6,530 bases of DNA from an uncultured Oscillospiraceae bacterium (lineage in GTDB: Bacteria > Bacillota > Clostridia > Oscillospirales > Oscillospiraceae). The notes below the pieces were generated by a model that saw only the letters and a list, made by a program, of their open reading frames with translations, was not told where the DNA came from and did not search any database. The position numbers and the translations under genes were made by a program. Location: NCBI GenBank assembly GCA_934565425.1, contig CAKTHW010000084.1, positions 1 through 6,530 on the forward strand, in the 5' to 3' direction. Below are positions 3,546 to 6,530 of this stretch, one piece after another. Numbering within the stretch: the first letter of the stretch is position 1; each line of letters opens with the position of its first letter.

Positions 3546-6530
3546 ATGGTCAAAGATGTGTATTTCGGCAACACCCTGCGAAAGAGCTTTGCCCGAAAGC
3601 AGGAAATCACTGAGATGCCCGGACTGCTGGACATTCAGAAAAAATCTTACCGATGGTTTTTGGAGACCGGCCTGCGTGAGGTCTTCAAGGACGTTGGCAG
3701 CATCTCCGACTATGCCGGCAACCTGGAGCTGTCCTTTATCGACTTCTCCATGAAGGAGAAGCCCAAGTATAATGTAGAGACCTGCAAGGCCAGAGACGCC
3801 ACCTATGCCGCCCCCATCAAGGTGAAGGTGCGCCTGCGCAACAAGGAAACGGACGAGATCAAGGAACAGGAGATCTTCATGGGCGACTTCCCCTTGATGA
3901 CCGAGGGCGCCACCTTCGTTATCAACGGCGCAGAGCGTGTCATTGTCTCCCAGATCGTCCGAAGCCCTGGTATGTATTATAACATGGAAGCGGACAAGGC
4001 TGGAAATATCTCCTATTCCGCCACTGTCATCCCTTATCGTGGTGCTTGGCTGGAATACGAGACGGACAGCTCTGACGTGTTCTGGGTGCGTATCGACAAG
4101 AACCGCAAGATCCCCATCACCTGTCTCATGCGCGCCATCGGGCTCAAGACCGATGCGGAGATCAAGGAAGTGTTCGGCGAGAGCGCCCTGATCCAGAACA
4201 CTCTGGAAAAGGAAGCGGAGCTGTTCAGCAAGGATCTGGGCAACCACACGCCCTATGAGTTCGCCATGCTGGAGATCTATCGCAAGCTCCGTCCCGGTGA
4301 ACCCCCCACGGTGGATTCCTGCGAGTCCCTGATGCAGTCCCTGCTCTTTGACGCCCGCCGTTATGACCTGTCCGCTGTTGGCCGTTACAAGTTCAACAAG
4401 AAGCTGGATATCGCCAACCGTCTGACCAATCAGATCCTGGCCGCCCCCCTGGTAGACCCCTGGACAGGTGAGATTTTGGCCGATGCCGGCGAGACCATCA
4501 CCCGGGAACGAGCCAGAGAGCTGGCTGACCGAGGGGTTAACGAAGCCCTCCTGGATGTGGAAGGCACCCTGGTCAAAGTATTCGCCAATAACATGGTGGA
4601 TATGAGCAAATATGTGAATTTTGATCCGGAAGAATGCGGTGTCACCGAGCGCGTCCGCATCTCCGTGCTGAAAGAGCTGTTGGATGAGTATGCAGGCGAT
4701 GAAGAAGGCATGAAGGCTGCCATCCGCACCCGTCTGGATGACCTGATGCCCAAGCACATCATCGTGGATGATATGCTGGCCAGCGTCAACTACCTGACCG
4801 GCCTGGCCAATGGGATCGGCCATAAGGACGACATTGACCACCTGGGCAACCGCCGCCTGCGCTGTGTGGGCGAGCTGCTCCAGAACCAGTTCCGCATCGG
4901 CTTCTCCCGTATGGAGCGCGTCATCCGAGAACGTATGACCATCCAGGATCTGGATATTGTTACTCCTCAGTCCCTCATCAACATCCGCCCTGTCACCGCC
5001 GCCATCAAGGAATTCTTCGGTTCCTCCCCCCTGAGCCAATTCATGGATCAGACTAACCCCCTGGCGGAATTGACCCACAAGCGCCGTATCTCCGCCCTGG
5101 GCCCCGGCGGTCTGTCCAGAGAACGTGCCTCCTTCGATGTGCGAGACGTCCACTACAGTCACTACGGCCGTCTGTGTCCCATCGAAACCCCTGAAGGCCC
5201 CAACATCGGCCTGATCTCCTACCTGGCATCCTACGCACGGGTCAACCGGTACGGCTTCATCGAAGCGCCCTACCGGAAGGTGGATAAGGAGACCGGTTTT
5301 GTCTCTGACACCGTGGAATACATGACCGCTGACGTAGAGGATGAATTCGTGGTCTGCCAGGCCACCGAGCCCCTGGACGAGAACGGCTGCCTGGCCAACA
5401 AACGTATCACTTGCCGTCATCAGAACGACATCATGGACGTAGACCGCGCCCTGGTGGACTACATGGACGTGTCCCCCCAGATGATGGTCTCCGTGGCAAC
5501 CGCCATGATCCCCTTCCTGGAAAACGACGACGCAAACCGTGCCCTGATGGGTGCAAACATGCAGCGTCAGGCTGTGCCCCTGCTGGTCACCGAAGCGCCC
5601 ATCGTGGCTACTGGCCAGGAGTACAAGAACTGTCAGGACGCCGAAGTGTGCGTGCTGGCTGAGGAAGATGGCGTGGTCACCCGTGTCAGCGCCGACTCCA
5701 TCAGCGTGCAGTATGACAGCGGTATTTCCAAGACCTATAAGCTCATCAAGTTCCTCCGCTCCAACCACGGCACCTGTATCAACCAGCGTCCCATCGTGGA
5801 CGTGGGCCAGCGGTTCAAGAAGCGGGAGACCCTGGCGGATGGTCCCTCCACCAACAACGGCGAGATCGCCCTGGGTCGTAACATCCTCATGGGCTTCATG
5901 ACCTGGGAAGGTTACAACTACGAGGACGCCGTCCTGCTCAGCGAACGCATCGTGAAGGAGGACGTGTTCACCTCCATCCACATCGAAGAATATGACATGG
6001 AAGCCCGCGACACCAAACTGGGCCCCGAGGAGATCACCCGTGACATCCCCAACGTGGGCGAAGACGCCCTCCGTGACCTGGACGAACGGGGCATCATCCG
6101 CGTGGGCGCAGAGGTCCACACCGGCGACATCCTGGTCGGTAAGGTCACCCCCAAGGGCGAGACCGACCTGACTGCCGAAGAACGGCTGCTGCGTGCTATC
6201 TTCGGTGAAAAGGCAAGAGAAGTCCGTGATACCTCTCTGAAAGTGCCTCACGGCGAGAGCGGTATCGTGGTAGACGTGAAAGTATTTACCCGCGAAAACG
6301 GCGATGAACTGGGCCCGGGCGTCAACCAGTGTGTCCGCGTCTACATCGCACAGAAGCGTAAGATCTCCGTGGGCGATAAGATGGCCGGCCGTCACGGCAA
6401 TAAGGGTGTCGTCTCCCGCATCATGCCCATCGAGGATATGCCCTTCCTGCCCGACGGCACCCCCCTGGACATCGTCCTGAACCCCCTGGGCGTGCCTTCC
6501 CGTATGAACATCGGTCAGGTGCTGGAAGTC
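3546..6530 (+). CDS. rpoB: DNA-directed RNA polymerase subunit beta (partial, C-terminus missing)
   Basis: My translation from the ATG at 3546 is open for 995 codons to the window edge. Firmicute RpoB is usually about 1,180-1,250 residues, so roughly the last fifth is missing. Signatures seen in order: [13 protein letters not shown] (about 124-136), RPGEPPT (249-255), the rifampicin region (492-518) with [33 protein letters not shown] after it, [13 protein letters not shown], and [12 protein letters not shown] (943-954) with active-site lysines K945 and K953, equivalent to E. coli K1065 and K1073. The stretch before that motif is short, so the large proteobacterial insertion is absent. RpoB forms half of the catalytic cleft of RNA polymerase and binds the nucleic acids and NTPs. 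Rifampicin-contact residues Q498, D501, H511 and S516 (E. coli 513, 516, 526, 531) are wild type, but residue 495 (E. coli Q510) is Pro. It has its own promoter and a long leader. rpoC is expected next. Confidence 0.98.
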   Translation, partial: MVKDVYFGNTLRKSFARKQEITEMPGLLDIQKKSYRWFLETGLREVFKDVGSISDYAGNLELSFIDFSMKEKPKYNVETCKARDATYAAPIKVKVRLRNKETDEIKEQEIFMGDFPLMTEGATFVINGAERVIVSQIVRSPGMYYNMEADKAGNISYSATVIPYRGAWLEYETDSSDVFWVRIDKNRKIPITCLMRAIGLKTDAEIKEVFGESALIQNTLEKEAELFSKDLGNHTPYEFAMLEIYRKLRPGEPPTVDSCESLMQSLLFDARRYDLSAVGRYKFNKKLDIANRLTNQILAAPLVDPWTGEILADAGETITRERARELADRGVNEALLDVEGTLVKVFANNMVDMSKYVNFDPEECGVTERVRISVLKELLDEYAGDEEGMKAAIRTRLDDLMPKHIIVDDMLASVNYLTGLANGIGHKDDIDHLGNRRLRCVGELLQNQFRIGFSRMERVIRERMTIQDLDIVTPQSLINIRPVTAAIKEFFGSSPLSQFMDQTNPLAELTHKRRISALGPGGLSRERASFDVRDVHYSHYGRLCPIETPEGPNIGLISYLASYARVNRYGFIEAPYRKVDKETGFVSDTVEYMTADVEDEFVVCQATEPLDENGCLANKRITCRHQNDIMDVDRALVDYMDVSPQMMVSVATAMIPFLENDDANRALMGANMQRQAVPLLVTEAPIVATGQEYKNCQDAEVCVLAEEDGVVTRVSADSISVQYDSGISKTYKLIKFLRSNHGTCINQRPIVDVGQRFKKRETLADGPSTNNGEIALGRNILMGFMTWEGYNYEDAVLLSERIVKEDVFTSIHIEEYDMEARDTKLGPEEITRDIPNVGEDALRDLDERGIIRVGAEVHTGDILVGKVTPKGETDLTAEERLLRAIFGEKAREVRDTSLKVPHGESGIVVDVKVFTRENGDELGPGVNQCVRVYIAQKRKISVGDKMAGRHGNKGVVSRIMPIEDMPFLPDGTPLDIVLNPLGVPSRMNIGQVLEV

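Noticed and set aside
3543..6395. Very long open frame antisense to rpoB (950 codons)
   Set aside because: It mirrors the codon bias of rpoB. Its protein is low-complexity His/Gly/Asp/Val-rich with no recognisable domain, and rpoB is certain on the other strand.

Overview
The window looks like chromosomal core and near-core sequence from a GC-rich anaerobic Firmicute, most likely class Clostridia and perhaps the Oscillospiraceae (Flavonifractor/Oscillibacter-like). The reasons are Firmicutes-type RpoB sequence without the long proteobacterial insertion, strong GGAGG-type ribosome binding sites, sigma-A promoters, a DacF-type carboxypeptidase, and heavy use of GC-ending codons set against AT-rich promoters. 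The family assignment is an inference from remembered sequence style, not from a search.

Left part (1-1652, minus strand). Three genes form a tight operon read right to left. The first is a short membrane-anchored helix-hairpin-helix protein of ComEA type (1116-1538). The second is an OmpR/PhoB-class response regulator (410-1114). The third is the N-terminal part of its partner sensor histidine kinase, cut by the window edge (1-413). The junctions are TGA-A-ATG and ATGA, so all three are probably translationally coupled.

Middle (1539-3127). A divergent regulatory region holds two extended -10 promoters with the same 10-base core (TGGTATAATG). They face each other on opposite strands, so the two mRNAs should overlap by roughly 60 nt at their 5' ends. 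To the right is a D-alanyl-D-alanine carboxypeptidase (dacF-like, 1679-3076) with a signal peptide, a C-terminal membrane segment and an unusual arginine/glycine-rich tail. Its usual SxN motif reads SAG. A strong intrinsic terminator follows.

Right part (3128-6530, plus strand). A gene-free stretch of about 470 bases carries a second perfect hairpin, an A-rich tract, and a consensus promoter whose -35 box sits inside a perfect 10-1-10 palindrome. It continues into a leader of about 175 nt that can fold into a branched hairpin just before rpoB. rpoB itself (RNA polymerase beta subunit) is open at the right edge: 995 codons are present and about 200 or more are missing. rplJ-rplL, the common upstream neighbours of rpoB, are not here, so rpoB has its own promoter.

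No CRISPR array, mobile element, tRNA or rRNA was seen. I found no clear undescribed multi-gene system. The most interesting signals are regulatory (the rpoB promoter palindrome and leader, the face-to-face promoters) and the odd features of the carboxypeptidase.
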